64,000 bases of DNA from an uncultured Actinomycetes bacterium (GTDB lineage Bacteria; Actinomycetota; Actinomycetes; Mycobacteriales; Mycobacteriaceae). The stretch is taken from contig CAISDL010000002.1 in NCBI GenBank assembly GCA_903884065.1, forward strand, positions 1 through 64,000. Direction: 5' to 3'. Made by a program: the position numbers and the translations under genes. The notes under the pieces are model-generated. The model ran no database searches and was not told where the DNA came from. It was given only the letters and a program-made list of their open reading frames with translations. This document shows positions 7,812 to 16,397 of this stretch, one piece after another. Position 1 is the stretch's first letter. Each line of letters starts with the position of its first letter.

Positions 7812-8297
7812 TCAGGTCGGCTGTGTGGACGCGGCGAGAACGCCGAACGCCACGAGACCCACGTAGAAGAGCACCCCGAGAACCCAGAGCGCGGTGCCGA
7901 TGATGCCCATGATGAAGCCGGCCTGGGCCTGCCCGCGGCCGCCCACTCGGCCGCCGGAGGCGTCGATCTCCCGCATCGACTTGCGCCCCAGCCAGATCGC
8001 GAACGGCGATGCCACGCCGCAGCACACCAGGCCCAGGATTCCCAGGACCATGGCCGTCACGGCCTGCGGATGGTCGGGGGGCCGCACCGGATATACCCCG
8101 GGATATCCGGCGGGGTAGGGCTGATACGGCATTGCCGCACCCGGATAGGCGGGACCTGGCGGCGGCGGGTAGCCGTACCCGGACGGGTCATAGCCTTCCG
8201 GCGGCCGAAACGACGCCTGGTTCGGGTCGAACGGCTGGTTCGGGTCGAACGGCCGGTTCGGGTCGAACGGCTGCGGACTCCCCCACGGATTACTCAT
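7812..8297 (-). CDS. DUF4190 small membrane protein with FDPNQ repeats
   Basis: A 161-residue protein if started at MSNPWGSPQP (8297). An ATG six codons upstream (8315) is possible but looks less natural. Residues about 1-75 are a Pro/Gly/Tyr-rich cytoplasmic tail with three tandem copies of PFDPNQ-like hexapeptides. Then come two hydrophobic segments (AVTAMVLGILGLVCCGVA and AGFIMGIIGTALWVLGVLFY) linked by LGRKSMREIDASGGRVGGRG, the DUF4190 pattern. It is an inner-membrane protein of unknown role. It sits between the FadD and MaoC genes on the same strand with short gaps (42 and 9 bp), probably cotranscribed. Confidence 0.8.
   Translation of the reverse strand: MSNPWGSPQPFDPNRPFDPNQPFDPNQASFRPPEGYDPSGYGYPPPPGPAYPGAAMPYQPYPAGYPGVYPVRPPDHPQAVTAMVLGILGLVCCGVASPFAIWLGRKSMREIDASGGRVGGRGQAQAGFIMGIIGTALWVLGVLFYVGLVAFGVLAASTQPT
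8221..8274. repeat. Three tandem 18-bp units inside the DUF4190 gene
   Basis: Units begin at 8221, 8239 and 8257 and share ttcgggtcgaacggc. They encode the repeated FDPNQ/R hexapeptide near the N-terminus. The period is a multiple of three, so copy-number change would keep the frame. Confidence 0.85.
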
Positions 8298-8339
8298 GAC
8301 GCAGAAGCTTGCCATAGCGATCCCGGGGCCTCACCGGCC

Positions 8340-9878
8340 TCACGGCGCCGAGTACCGGGCGATCAGGCTCTGCTTGTAGAGCTTGCCGGTGTCGGTCCGC
8401 GGCAGCTGCCGCTCGAAGGACAGCGACCGCGGACACTTGTAGTGCGCCAGTCGTTCACGCAGCCACCCCAGCAGCTCCTCGGCGAACTCATCCGTGGCCT
8501 CGGCGGGGTCGACGAGTTGCACCACACCCTTGACCGACTGGCCCATCTCGTCCTCGGGAATGCCGAAGACTGCCGCGTCGAGCACCCGGGGATGGGTGAC
8601 GAGCATGTTCTCGGCCTCCTGCGGATAGATGTTGACCCCGCCGGAGATGATCATGTGGTGTCGCCGGTCGGTGAGGTACAGATAGCCGTCCTCGTCGAGG
8701 TAACCGATGTCGCCGACCGTCATCCAGCCACGATGATGCCGTGAGGCGGCGGTCTTTTCGGCGTCGTTGAGGTACTCGAAGCTGGCGCCGCTCTCGAAGT
8801 AGATCTCTCCGGGCTGCCCCGGCGGAAGCTCGTTGCCATCCTCGCCGACGATATGCAGCGCGCCGCCCATGGGTCGCCCCACCGAACCGGGATGCGCCAG
8901 CCAATCCTCGGCGGTGATGAGCGTGGAACCGATGGCTTCCGAGGAGGCGTAGTACTCGTCGACGATCGGGCCCCACCAGTCGATCATCTGCCGCTTGATC
9001 TCCACCGGGCACGGCGCAGCGGCGTGCATGACGCGCTGCAGACTGGAAACGTCGTAGGAATCACGAATGGCCGCAGGCAGTTTCAGCATCCGGGTGAACA
9101 TCACCGGGACGAACTGTCCGTGCGTCACCCGGTGTTGCCGGATAGCGTCCAAGGTTGCCTCGGCATCGAACTTATCCATCACCACCACAGGCACTCCCGC
9201 AGCCTGCATCGTCATCGACCAGACCGACGGCGCGGTGTGGTAGAGCGGCGCGGGGCTCAGGTAGACCCCGTCGGGGTTCATCCAGAACGCGACGAGAGCG
9301 CCCATCAGCGCAGGGGCCTGCGAGGGCGGGAGATGCGACAGCGCGCGCTTGATGCCCTTAGGCCGACCCGTGGTTCCCGAGGAGTACTGCAGGAGATCGC
9401 CCTCGATCTCATCGGGGATGGGTGTATCCGGTTGATCGGCAATGCATTCCGGGTAACGCTGCCAGCCATCGAGATCGGCGTTCGCCATGATCAGTAACCC
9501 GGGCAGTCCGTTGGGAAGGTGCTCGGCCAGACCTCGGAGAACCGGACCCATCGCCGCAGAGCCGACGATCGCCTTCGCCGAACTGTTGTCGATGATGTAG
9601 GCGGCCTCGGCCGCGGTGAGGTGGGTGTTGATCGGCACGTAGTAGAGGCCGCAGCGACGGGCGGCCCACATCACCGTGTGGTAGTGCTCGTTGTTCTCCA
9701 TGAGGATGGCCGCGGCGTCACCCTCGCGCAATCCGTGGGAACGGAACAGATGGGCCAATTGGTTTGCGCGCTTTTCCATCTCGCCGAAGGTGACGACCGT
9801 CCCCGACGGATACATGATGACGGCCGGCTTGTCCGGGGTGGCCTCGGCATGATCGCGGATCTGCATGTCTCGAGACAC
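8340..9878 (-). CDS. Acyl-CoA synthetase / AMP-binding ligase (FadD type)
   Basis: A 512-residue member of the ANL superfamily. The AMP-binding P-loop is LLQYSSGTTGRPKG. The acyl-pocket region has YASSEAIGSTLI (A5-like motif). The hinge and adenylate motifs GWMTVGDIGYLDEDGYLYLTDR and IISGGVNIYPQE are clear, and the C-terminal catalytic Lys region is PRTDTGKLYKQ. It should activate a carboxylic acid to a CoA thioester. The GTG start overlaps the carbonic-anhydrase stop by one base (TAGTG), indicating cotranscription. By synteny it resembles FadD4 (Rv0214); the symbol is withheld because ligase paralogues are many. Confidence 0.88.
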   Translation of the reverse strand: MSRDMQIRDHAEATPDKPAVIMYPSGTVVTFGEMEKRANQLAHLFRSHGLREGDAAAILMENNEHYHTVMWAARRCGLYYVPINTHLTAAEAAYIIDNSSAKAIVGSAAMGPVLRGLAEHLPNGLPGLLIMANADLDGWQRYPECIADQPDTPIPDEIEGDLLQYSSGTTGRPKGIKRALSHLPPSQAPALMGALVAFWMNPDGVYLSPAPLYHTAPSVWSMTMQAAGVPVVVMDKFDAEATLDAIRQHRVTHGQFVPVMFTRMLKLPAAIRDSYDVSSLQRVMHAAAPCPVEIKRQMIDWWGPIVDEYYASSEAIGSTLITAEDWLAHPGSVGRPMGGALHIVGEDGNELPPGQPGEIYFESGASFEYLNDAEKTAASRHHRGWMTVGDIGYLDEDGYLYLTDRRHHMIISGGVNIYPQEAENMLVTHPRVLDAAVFGIPEDEMGQSVKGVVQLVDPAEATDEFAEELLGWLRERLAHYKCPRSLSFERQLPRTDTGKLYKQSLIARYSAP

Positions 9879-10624
9879 TACGAGATGACGGTGACCACCC
9901 CGGTGTCGAGGCTGTAGTACCCGGCGACGACTCGGAGGCGGCCCGAATCGAGGAAACTCTTCAACTCGGGCGATCCCATGATCTGGTCTCGGGACTGCTC
10001 GGCGTTGGCCCGGATCGAGTTGTCCAGCAAGTCACCTGGACGACCGCTGGCGACCCCCACCGCCGGGGTGATCGCGTCGACCAGTGCGGCGACGTCGCCG
10101 TGCGGCGGTGTATGCGGTGGTCGCAAGGCCTCCAGAGTCGCCGACACCGCCCCGCAGTTCTGGTGGCCGAGGACCATGATCAGCGGGGTTTCGAGATGGT
10201 CCACCGCATACTCGATGCTGCCCATCCCGTCACGATCGACGACGTTTCCGGCCACTCGCACCACGAACAGGTCCCCGAGGCCCTGGTCGAAGATCACCTC
10301 GGGCGGAAGCCGGGAATCCGAACAGCTGAGCAGCACCGCGTACGGCTGCTGCGAACCCGAGAGTCGCTGCCGCGCTGCGGCATTCTGGTCCGGATGCACC
10401 ATGCTGGCATCGACGAACCGCTGATTGCCCTTCTGCAGCTTGGCCAACGCCGTCGCCGGGTCATTGATGTCGGGTCGTGATCTCTCAGTGGTGATGGCCA
10501 TGCCGGCCGGAACCGTCACCGTCACCGTCGGAGCGGCACTTCTGAGCCCCGTGGCACAGCCCGTGAGCGCGGAGACAGCGGCGGCACCGGCAAAGCCGAA
10601 CAGCGCGCGCCGATTCACGTCCAC
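9878..10624 (-). CDS. Exported (Tat/lipoprotein) beta-carbonic anhydrase
   Basis: A 248-residue beta-class carbonic anhydrase. Zinc ligands and partners are all present: C101-x-D103-x-R105 in LLSCSDSRLP, and H154-x2-C157 in VLGHQNCGAV. Unusually for this class it has an export leader: MDVNRRALFGFAGAAAVSAL is a twin-arginine-like n-region plus hydrophobic core, ending in a lipobox LTGC (Cys23). It is therefore probably a folded, Tat-exported lipoprotein that hydrates CO2 outside the membrane. The start is GTG 10624 (an alternative GTG is two codons on). It lies 9 bp after pckG and overlaps FadD by one base. PEP carboxykinase handles CO2, so a functional link is possible but unproven given the different compartment. 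Confidence 0.9.
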   Translation of the reverse strand: MDVNRRALFGFAGAAAVSALTGCATGLRSAAPTVTVTVPAGMAITTERSRPDINDPATALAKLQKGNQRFVDASMVHPDQNAAARQRLSGSQQPYAVLLSCSDSRLPPEVIFDQGLGDLFVVRVAGNVVDRDGMGSIEYAVDHLETPLIMVLGHQNCGAVSATLEALRPPHTPPHGDVAALVDAITPAVGVASGRPGDLLDNSIRANAEQSRDQIMGSPELKSFLDSGRLRVVAGYYSLDTGVVTVIS

Positions 10625-10633
10625 CGCGCAACC

Positions 10634-12460
10634 CTACTGAGAGTCGGCCAGTCGCTGCTTGAGGGCGTCGAATTCGTCCTTCACCCCGGTCGGCAGTTTC
10701 TCGCCCAGGAATGCGAACCACTCCTCGATCTGCGGCAGTTCGGCGCGCCACTCGTCGGGATTGACGGCCAGGGCCTCCGCGACGTCGGCGTCATCGACAT
10801 CCAGACCACTCACGTCGAGGTCGCCTGCGCCCGGGACGATGCCGATGGGTGTCGACACCCCGTTGGCCTTGCCCTCGACGCGCTCGATGATCCACTTCAG
10901 CACCCGGCTGTTCTCGCCGAATCCGGGCCACAGGAAACGGCCGTCGCCACCGCGGCGGAACCAGTTCACGAAGAAGATCTTGGGCAGCTTGGAGTCATCG
11001 GCGTTCTTGCCCAGATCCAGCCAGTGCTGGCAGTAGTCCCCGGCGCTGTAGCCCAGGAACGGCAGCATCGCCATCGGGTCGCGGCGAATGGTGCCGACCT
11101 CGCCCTCGGCGGCAGCGGTCTTCTCACTGCCCAGCGTCGCGCCGATGAACACACCGTGCTGCCAGTCGCGGGCCTGGGTCACCAGGGGGACGGTGGTCTT
11201 GCGGCGGCCGCCGAACAGAATCGCCGAGATCGGCACGCCTTGCGGATCGTCCCACTCGGGTGCCAACGTCGGGCACTGCGACATCGGGGTGCAGTAGCGT
11301 GAGTTCGGATGCGCGGCAGGCCCATCGGAGTCCGGCGTCCAATCGTTGCCCAACCAGTCCACCAGATGTTGGGGGTCGCCCTCGAGGCCCTCCCACCACA
11401 CGCCGCCGTCGTCGGTCAGCGCCACATTGGTGAAGACGGTGTTGCCGGCGGCGATGGTCCTCATCGCGTTCGGATTGGAACTCCAGTTGGTGCCCGGTGC
11501 CACGCCGAAGAAACCGAACTCCGGGTTGACCGCGTAGAGCCGACCGTCCTTGCCGAACCGCATCCAGGCGATGTCGTCGCCGAGGGTCTCGGCGCGCCAC
11601 CCGGGGATGGTGGGCTGAATCATGGCGAGGTTGGTCTTGCCGCAGGCGGACGGGAACGCCGCGGCCACGTAGTAGGCCTTGTTCTCCGGGGAGATGAGCT
11701 TGAGGATCAGCATGTGCTCGGCCAGCCAGCCCTCGTCGCGGGCCATCACCGAGGCGATCCGGAGCGAGTAGCACTTCTTGCCCAGCAACGCGTTTCCGCC
11801 GTAGCCGGAGCCGTAGCTCCAGATCTCGCGGGTTTCCGGGAAGTGGGTGATGTATTTGGTGTCGCTGCACGGCCAGGGGACGTCCTGCTGTCCCTGCTCC
11901 AGCGGAGCACCCAGTGAGTGCAGCGCCTTGACGAAGAACCCGTCGTCGCCGAGCTTGTCGAGGGCGGCCTTGCCCATCCGGGTCATCGTGCGCATCGAGA
12001 CCACGACGTATTCCGAGTCGGTGATCTCCACACCGAGCTTGGGATCGTCGGCACCGAGCGGTCCCATGCAGAACGGCACCACATACATGGTGCGGCCGCG
12101 CATGCAGCCGCGGTAGAGGTCGGTCATGATGGCCCGCATCTCGTCCGGGGCCATCCAGTTGTTCGTGGGGCCGGCGTCGACCTCCCGCTCGGAGCAGATG
12201 TAGGTCCGGGACTCGACGCGGGCGACGTCCGACGGGGTCGAGCGGGCCAGATACGACGCCGGCTCCTCGCTGGCGGACAGCGGTGTGAAGGTGCCGGCGG
12301 CGACCAACTGCTCACAGAGCCGCCCGTACTCCTCGGCGGAGCCGTCGGCGAAGACGACGCGGTCCGGCTGCGTCAGCTCGGCGACCTCCCGCACCCAGGA
12401 CAGCAAGCCGGGATGTGTCGTGGGTGCGTTCTCCAGACCTGGGATGGTCGCTGAGGTCAT
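10634..12460 (-). CDS. pckG: Phosphoenolpyruvate carboxykinase, GTP-dependent
   Basis: A 608-residue GTP-type PEPCK, full length for the family. The kinase-1a P-loop with its reactive cysteine is [15 protein letters not shown] (Cys273). Other landmarks are [14 protein letters not shown] near the N-terminus, the Mn2+-binding [13 protein letters not shown] segment, and [12 protein letters not shown] and [18 protein letters not shown] in the C-terminal half. It interconverts oxaloacetate plus GTP with PEP plus CO2 plus GDP in the cytosol, the entry to gluconeogenesis from fatty acids. GGGAGA just before the ATG acts as ribosome site. A 113-bp gap upstream should hold its promoter. Carbonic anhydrase and FadD follow closely. 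The synteny partner is M. tuberculosis Rv0211. Confidence 0.97.
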   Translation of the reverse strand: MTSATIPGLENAPTTHPGLLSWVREVAELTQPDRVVFADGSAEEYGRLCEQLVAAGTFTPLSASEEPASYLARSTPSDVARVESRTYICSEREVDAGPTNNWMAPDEMRAIMTDLYRGCMRGRTMYVVPFCMGPLGADDPKLGVEITDSEYVVVSMRTMTRMGKAALDKLGDDGFFVKALHSLGAPLEQGQQDVPWPCSDTKYITHFPETREIWSYGSGYGGNALLGKKCYSLRIASVMARDEGWLAEHMLILKLISPENKAYYVAAAFPSACGKTNLAMIQPTIPGWRAETLGDDIAWMRFGKDGRLYAVNPEFGFFGVAPGTNWSSNPNAMRTIAAGNTVFTNVALTDDGGVWWEGLEGDPQHLVDWLGNDWTPDSDGPAAHPNSRYCTPMSQCPTLAPEWDDPQGVPISAILFGGRRKTTVPLVTQARDWQHGVFIGATLGSEKTAAAEGEVGTIRRDPMAMLPFLGYSAGDYCQHWLDLGKNADDSKLPKIFFVNWFRRGGDGRFLWPGFGENSRVLKWIIERVEGKANGVSTPIGIVPGAGDLDVSGLDVDDADVAEALAVNPDEWRAELPQIEEWFAFLGEKLPTGVKDEFDALKQRLADSQ

Positions 12461-12550
12461 CGGTATCTCCCGCGTAGGTTGTTGCCGCCCGCAGGCCCTT
12501 CCGCGCAGCCGCGGGGACAGACGGCATCCTGACTGAAGGTTAACGCGGGC

Positions 12551-12580
12551 GCGATACCCATCGTTAATTGGGATTATCGC
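12551..12580 (-). terminator. Imperfect hairpin at the end of the GTPase-like operon
   Basis: On the plus strand GCGATACCCA (12551-12560) pairs with TGGGATTATCGC (12569-12580) apart from a small bulge, around an 8-base loop. It overlaps the stop codon of the Rv0210-like gene and precedes pckG by about 90 bp. There is no U tract, which is common in mycobacteria. It could equally be a regulatory element of the pckG promoter. Confidence 0.4.
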
Positions 12581-13821
12581 TCAGCCGCGGCCGCCCGTGA
12601 TCCGGATTCGCCCCCGGAGCCGCCGTCGAGTTCGGCACGAACCCGCGCCAACTCGCCGATCCAGCCGTCAACGGTCGGGGCGGCCGTCGCGCGATCGGGT
12701 GACCCGACGGTGCCGGCAACGCCGATATGGGCCTCCAGCAGCGCGGACTCGGCGGCGAGTGCCCGTTCCTCCAGAGCGGTCCGCAGGCCCGCGGCCACCT
12801 CCGCCGCCCAGCGATCCAGCGCGCCGCGGGCGGTCAGCAGGCGGCGGGTGCGCACTACCCAGGCGGCGAGCGCCAGTCCGACACCGCCGCAGAGCGGGAT
12901 CACCGCCGGCGCCAACGCCGGAACCACCTCGGCCAGGAATCTGCCGAGGGTCAGCGCGACGCCGATGCCGAAACCGGTCCCGACGACGGCGGCCAGCCGG
13001 TCCTCCTGGACCGCCCTGCGCCGCGGCGGCAGGTAGGTCTGAATCGGTCGCGACGGCGCCAGCGCGGGAACGGCCGTACAGGCGCCGGTGGCGACCTCCG
13101 CCATGCAGTGCGCCACGGCACTGTCGAACTCGTCGGCCACCCGCTGCGCCCGTTCATGCACCCGCCCGTCGAAGGAATCAAGACCCCGGCGGGACACCAC
13201 GGCCGCCTCGCTCTGCACGTCGGTCCGCAACGCCGCGGACGCCGCCCTGGCCTGCGCGGCAAGCTGTAACCGTGCCTGCTGAATCCGAACCCGCACGGCA
13301 CTGCGCCGGACGGCCTGCGCCCGTAGCGTCGCGCGGGTGGCGGCCTCGCGCTCGTGCCCGGCGATCCGGCGCTGCAGCATCCACTCCCGGGTGCGCAACA
13401 GGTTCCGCTGCCGGCGATGCACGTCGTCCAACTCGGCGCGGACCGCGTCGACGAGCGGTTCGATGAGTACCGGCCCGACCTCCGGCTCGGCTGCCACGCC
13501 GACCCAGGGCACGGCCCGCCACCGGGCCGACGCGGTCCGGTTGGTGTCGAGCACCGCCCGCCAGGTGCGGTGCACATCGATCTTGGAGACCGCGGCGACC
13601 ACCGCATCGGTGCGGCCCGCCGACGCGGCGAGCAGCGCGGCATCGCAGTCGCTCATCGGAGCGGCCGCGGAGGTCACGAAGACCACCGCGTCCGGGATCT
13701 GCCCGGGCGCCAGATGTGCCGGCTCGACGATCGCGCACCCCTCGAGTCGGCCGCGCAGGGCCCTGGCCACGCCGGCAGCACCCGCCAGGGACGGCCCGAC
13801 CACCAGAACGGTGTCGGTCAT
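12574..13821 (-). CDS. GTPase-like membrane-associated protein (second of a pair)
   Basis: A 415-residue protein that starts at ATG 13821 ([20 protein letters not shown]), overlapping the upstream partner's stop by 4 bp. An upstream ATG at 13857 lies inside the partner. The N-terminal fold is P-loop-like but degenerate: there is no Lys/Ser in the loop, though a G4-like SKID (79-82) remains. Residues about 130-230 are rich in Arg/Ala/Gln and look like a long coiled coil. Residues about 285-335 form a hydrophobic hairpin of two membrane segments, followed by another helical part. Order and architecture recall bacterial dynamin-like proteins, which is inference. The position matches M. tuberculosis Rv0210. 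Function unknown. Confidence 0.75.
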   Translation of the reverse strand: MTDTVLVVGPSLAGAAGVARALRGRLEGCAIVEPAHLAPGQIPDAVVFVTSAAAPMSDCDAALLAASAGRTDAVVAAVSKIDVHRTWRAVLDTNRTASARWRAVPWVGVAAEPEVGPVLIEPLVDAVRAELDDVHRRQRNLLRTREWMLQRRIAGHEREAATRATLRAQAVRRSAVRVRIQQARLQLAAQARAASAALRTDVQSEAAVVSRRGLDSFDGRVHERAQRVADEFDSAVAHCMAEVATGACTAVPALAPSRPIQTYLPPRRRAVQEDRLAAVVGTGFGIGVALTLGRFLAEVVPALAPAVIPLCGGVGLALAAWVVRTRRLLTARGALDRWAAEVAAGLRTALEERALAAESALLEAHIGVAGTVGSPDRATAAPTVDGWIGELARVRAELDGGSGGESGSRAAAAER

Positions 13822-14726
13822 CGCCGGGCCGCCGGAGCGTCGTCGGCGCGCGCCCACAGACGCAATGCGCCGCGGGCGATGTCCGTCGCGCAGGCCCGAT
13901 GCAGTGCCGACACCGGGCCGACCGCGTAGCGCTGCCAGTGAATCGCGCGGCGGAGCTGATCGGAGCGGGTGGCCTCCGAGCGGTCGGGAACGCCGGCCGC
14001 CCCAACGACGGCGGCAGCCGCAGCCATCCGGGCGAGCACCACGTCGTCTCCGGTGAGCACCCGGGAGTCCCGGGCCGCCATTGCCGCCAACCCTGCGGTC
14101 AGCCTGCGGTAGCGCACCGGCGCCGCGGTGCGCTCGATCTCGGCAGACAGCTCCGCAAGGCCGCTCACCGTGCGCAGCAGGGCGGCCAGATCGTCACGGC
14201 GGGCTCCGGACCGGACGGCCGACACCGCGCACGCCGTCCCGAACAGATCGAGCTCCGCGCCAAGTCGGCGGCGGGCCGCGTCGGGCACCGCCTCCGGCGC
14301 CGTCGCCAGGATCCGCAGGGCATCGACCAGCGCCCGGTCCAGCACCGTGGGATCGGTCCCGGCGACAGCCAGCAGGGCCGACAGCGGACGGGTCGGGACG
14401 GCGGTGGCCCGCTCCAACTCCCGGCAGCGCCGCGTCGCCACCTCGATCGGTCCGTCGCCCCGGAAGCCGGCCAGGTCCGCCTTATTGAGCACAGCGACCG
14501 TGGGCCGTAGGGCTGAGGCCAACGCGGCGCGATCGTCAGCGTTCACCGTCTCGACGAACACATAGACCTCGACATCGGCGGACTCCCCGGGCCCCGCCAC
14601 CGCCAGCCCGGCGCCGCGCAACGCGCGGGTCACGGTGCGTCGTCCCGATCCGGGCCGGCCGCCGACACCGACCAGCAGAGCCTGCGAGGGGTCGAGAACG
14701 GTCGCCGGGATCGGGCAGTCCACCAC
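13818..14726 (-). CDS. GTPase-like protein (first of a pair)
   Basis: A 302-residue protein. A Walker-A-like loop is seen at 23-31 (GRPGSGRRT, Arg in place of the usual Lys). VEVYVFVETVNADDRAAL follows as a possible switch region, and a clear G4 motif NKAD is at 81-84, so guanine-nucleotide binding is plausible. The rest is Ala/Arg/Leu-rich helix with no clear membrane segment. The start is GTG 14726 (a second GTG follows directly). It overlaps the partner gene by 4 bp, so the two are translated together. Both sit opposite trmB/mmpL3. By position this is the Rv0209 counterpart. Function unknown. Confidence 0.75.
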   Translation of the reverse strand: MVDCPIPATVLDPSQALLVGVGGRPGSGRRTVTRALRGAGLAVAGPGESADVEVYVFVETVNADDRAALASALRPTVAVLNKADLAGFRGDGPIEVATRRCRELERATAVPTRPLSALLAVAGTDPTVLDRALVDALRILATAPEAVPDAARRRLGAELDLFGTACAVSAVRSGARRDDLAALLRTVSGLAELSAEIERTAAPVRYRRLTAGLAAMAARDSRVLTGDDVVLARMAAAAAVVGAAGVPDRSEATRSDQLRRAIHWQRYAVGPVSALHRACATDIARGALRLWARADDAPAARR

Positions 14727-14823
14727 GGCGTCATGGTGGCAGCGGGCCGGGCGCGGCGCGAGTCACCGGAGAAGGCAACTGTTGGGTATCAATCTGGACT
14801 GCGATGAGGGTCCCACGGGGTTC

Positions 14824-15636
14824 ATGGGCCACCATGGATCAATGCACGCGCAGCGCCTGGGTGGTTCAGCCACGCCCGAGACCGCCGCGCAACCCGCGCA
14901 TCCCCCGCGCCGGGTGACCAGCTTCCGTTCCCGCCGCTCTTCGCTCAACGAAGCGCAGCAGGACGTGTGGAACCGCGTGTGGCCGACGCTGGGCCGGCAG
15001 GCGATCCCGGCCGGAACAGAGCCCGGTATCCCGGTGGAGCGCCTCGACGTCGCGGCGTGGTTCGGGCGGAGTGCTCCACCCGGCGGGCAGGAGCGCAGCG
15101 ACCCGGGGAGAGGTCTGGTGTGTGAGATCGGCTGCGGCACCGGCACGTCCACCCTGGCCATGGCCCGGTCCGAGCCCGACGTCGACGTCATCGCCGTCGA
15201 GGTCTACCGCCGTGGCCTCGCCCAACTGCTCAGCGCGATCGACCGGGAGGCAGTGCCCAACATCCGACTGCTTCGCGGCGACGGTCTGGACGTGTTGGAG
15301 CACCTCGTGGGACCCGGATCGCTGACCGGCGTCCGAGTCTTCTTCCCCGACCCCTGGCCCAAATCCCGGCACCACAAGCGGCGCCTGCTGCAACGTTCGA
15401 CGATCGCGCTGATCGCCGACCGTTTGCGGCCGGGCGGCGTGCTGCACGTGGCGACCGATCACGCCGGCTATGCCGGACAGATCGCCGAGGCCGGCGACGG
15501 TGAGCCCGCGCTGCGCCGGGCACAGCCCGGGGAGGCGCTGCCCATCTCGGTGCAGCGCCCCACCACCAAGTACGAGGAGAAGGCCCGCGTCGCGGGCAAC
15601 GCGGTGACCGAGTTGGTCTGGGTGAGGCGACCATGA
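14824..15636 (+). CDS. trmB: tRNA (guanine-N7-)-methyltransferase with an in-frame insertion
   Basis: A 270-residue TrmB that makes m7G46 in tRNA using SAM. Motif I is CEIGCGTGTSTLAMA (about 100-114), followed by the acidic-loop region IAVEVYRRGLAQLL and the family signature FFPDPWPKSRHHKRRLLQ. PTTKYEEKA closes the substrate pocket. I start it at 14824 because MGHHGSMHAQ resembles the recalled M. tuberculosis N-terminus (MVHHGQMHAQ). Residues about 86-97 (PGGQERSDPGRG), just before motif I, are not expected in the family and coincide with the repeat at 15078. The gene overlaps the NYN gene by 4 bp and probably leads an operon towards mmpL3. Confidence 0.93.
   Translation: MGHHGSMHAQRLGGSATPETAAQPAHPPRRVTSFRSRRSSLNEAQQDVWNRVWPTLGRQAIPAGTEPGIPVERLDVAAWFGRSAPPGGQERSDPGRGLVCEIGCGTGTSTLAMARSEPDVDVIAVEVYRRGLAQLLSAIDREAVPNIRLLRGDGLDVLEHLVGPGSLTGVRVFFPDPWPKSRHHKRRLLQRSTIALIADRLRPGGVLHVATDHAGYAGQIAEAGDGEPALRRAQPGEALPISVQRPTTKYEEKARVAGNAVTELVWVRRP
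15078..15109. repeat. Palindromic micro-element, copy A (inside trmB)
   Basis: About 31 bp that recur at 27952-27983 in zmp1 with only two or three differences. The ends CCCGG and CCGGG are inverted repeats around acaggagcg(c/a)agcga-like text. In trmB it is read as GGQERSDPG. The surrounding family alignment, recalled from M. tuberculosis TrmB, lacks these residues, so the element appears to be an insertion. Confidence 0.7.
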
Positions 15637-16337
15637 CCGTGATCGACCAGACCCCCGATCAGGCTCCCGCCCCGGACGACCCGCACACCGCCCCGGCGGC
15701 GAATGCCGAACCCGCACCGAAGCGGGTGCTGCTGGTTTGGGACGCACCCAACCTCGACATGGGCCTGGGCGGCATCCTCGGCGGCCGGCCGACTGCGGCC
15801 CACCGCCCCCGATTCGACGCCCTCGGCCGCTGGCTGCTGGCCCGCACCGCGGAGTTGGCCATCGGCCGGCCCGAAGTGTCGTTGGAGCCCGAGGCGACGG
15901 TGTTCACCAACATCGCCGCGGGCAGCGCCGACGTGGTCCGCCCATGGGTGGAGGCGTTGCGCAACGTGGGCTTCGCCGTCTTCGCCAAGCCGAAGATCGA
16001 CGAGGACAGCGACGTGGACAGCGACATGCTGGCTCACATCGCCCTGCGGAACCGCGAAGGACTGGCCGGCGTGCTGGTGGCGTCAGCGGACGGGCAGGCC
16101 TTCCGGCTGCCGCTGGAGGACATCGCGAGATCCGGCACCCCGGTATGCGTTCTCGGATTTCGCGAACATGCCAGCTGGGCATTAGCGTCGGATACCTTGG
16201 AATTCGTCGACTTGGAGGACATTCCCGGTGTGTTCCGCGAACCCTTGCCCAGGATCGGCTTGGATTCGCTTCCAGAGCAAGGAGCGTGGCTGCAGCCGTT
16301 CCGGCCGTTGTCCACGTTGTTGACGTCGCGACTGTAG
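15633..16337 (+). CDS. NYN-domain (PIN-like) putative RNase
   Basis: A 234-residue protein. After a Pro/Ala-rich, disordered-looking 30-residue start, the NYN core begins with LLVWDAPNLDMGLGGILGG, whose Asp and Asn are typical metal-site residues. Further acidic positions are in DEDSDVDSDMLAHIAL and VLVASADGQAFRLPL. It ends in VCVLGFREHASWALASDTLEF. NYN domains are metal-dependent RNases acting in RNA processing. Overlap with trmB by ATGA suggests an RNA-related pair. mmpL3 follows after 60 bp. By position it corresponds to Rv0207c. The RNA target is unknown. Confidence 0.87.
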   Translation: MTVIDQTPDQAPAPDDPHTAPAANAEPAPKRVLLVWDAPNLDMGLGGILGGRPTAAHRPRFDALGRWLLARTAELAIGRPEVSLEPEATVFTNIAAGSADVVRPWVEALRNVGFAVFAKPKIDEDSDVDSDMLAHIALRNREGLAGVLVASADGQAFRLPLEDIARSGTPVCVLGFREHASWALASDTLEFVDLEDIPGVFREPLPRIGLDSLPEQGAWLQPFRPLSTLLTSRL

Positions 16338-16353
16338 AGCCGCACGGTCGTGC

Positions 16354-16387
16354 GTTAGTACTCAGACGTAGTTAGTACTCAGACGTA
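16354..16387. repeat. Perfect 17-bp tandem duplication upstream of mmpL3
   Basis: GTTAGTACTCAGACGTA occurs twice without a gap (16354-16370, 16371-16387), ending 10 bp before the mmpL3 ATG and abutting its ribosome site (gaggag). It is AT-richer than the surroundings and contains the palindrome AGTACT. It could be a pair of operator half-sites or a leader element that sets mmpL3 expression. Confidence 0.8.
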
Positions 16388-16397
16388 GAGGAGATCG

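Noticed and set aside
8221-8274. TCGAAC followed by GTTCG within the 18-bp repeats, resembling an SOS box
   Set aside because: Spacing is 5 instead of 4 and the last base differs; it is explained by the coding hexapeptide repeat.
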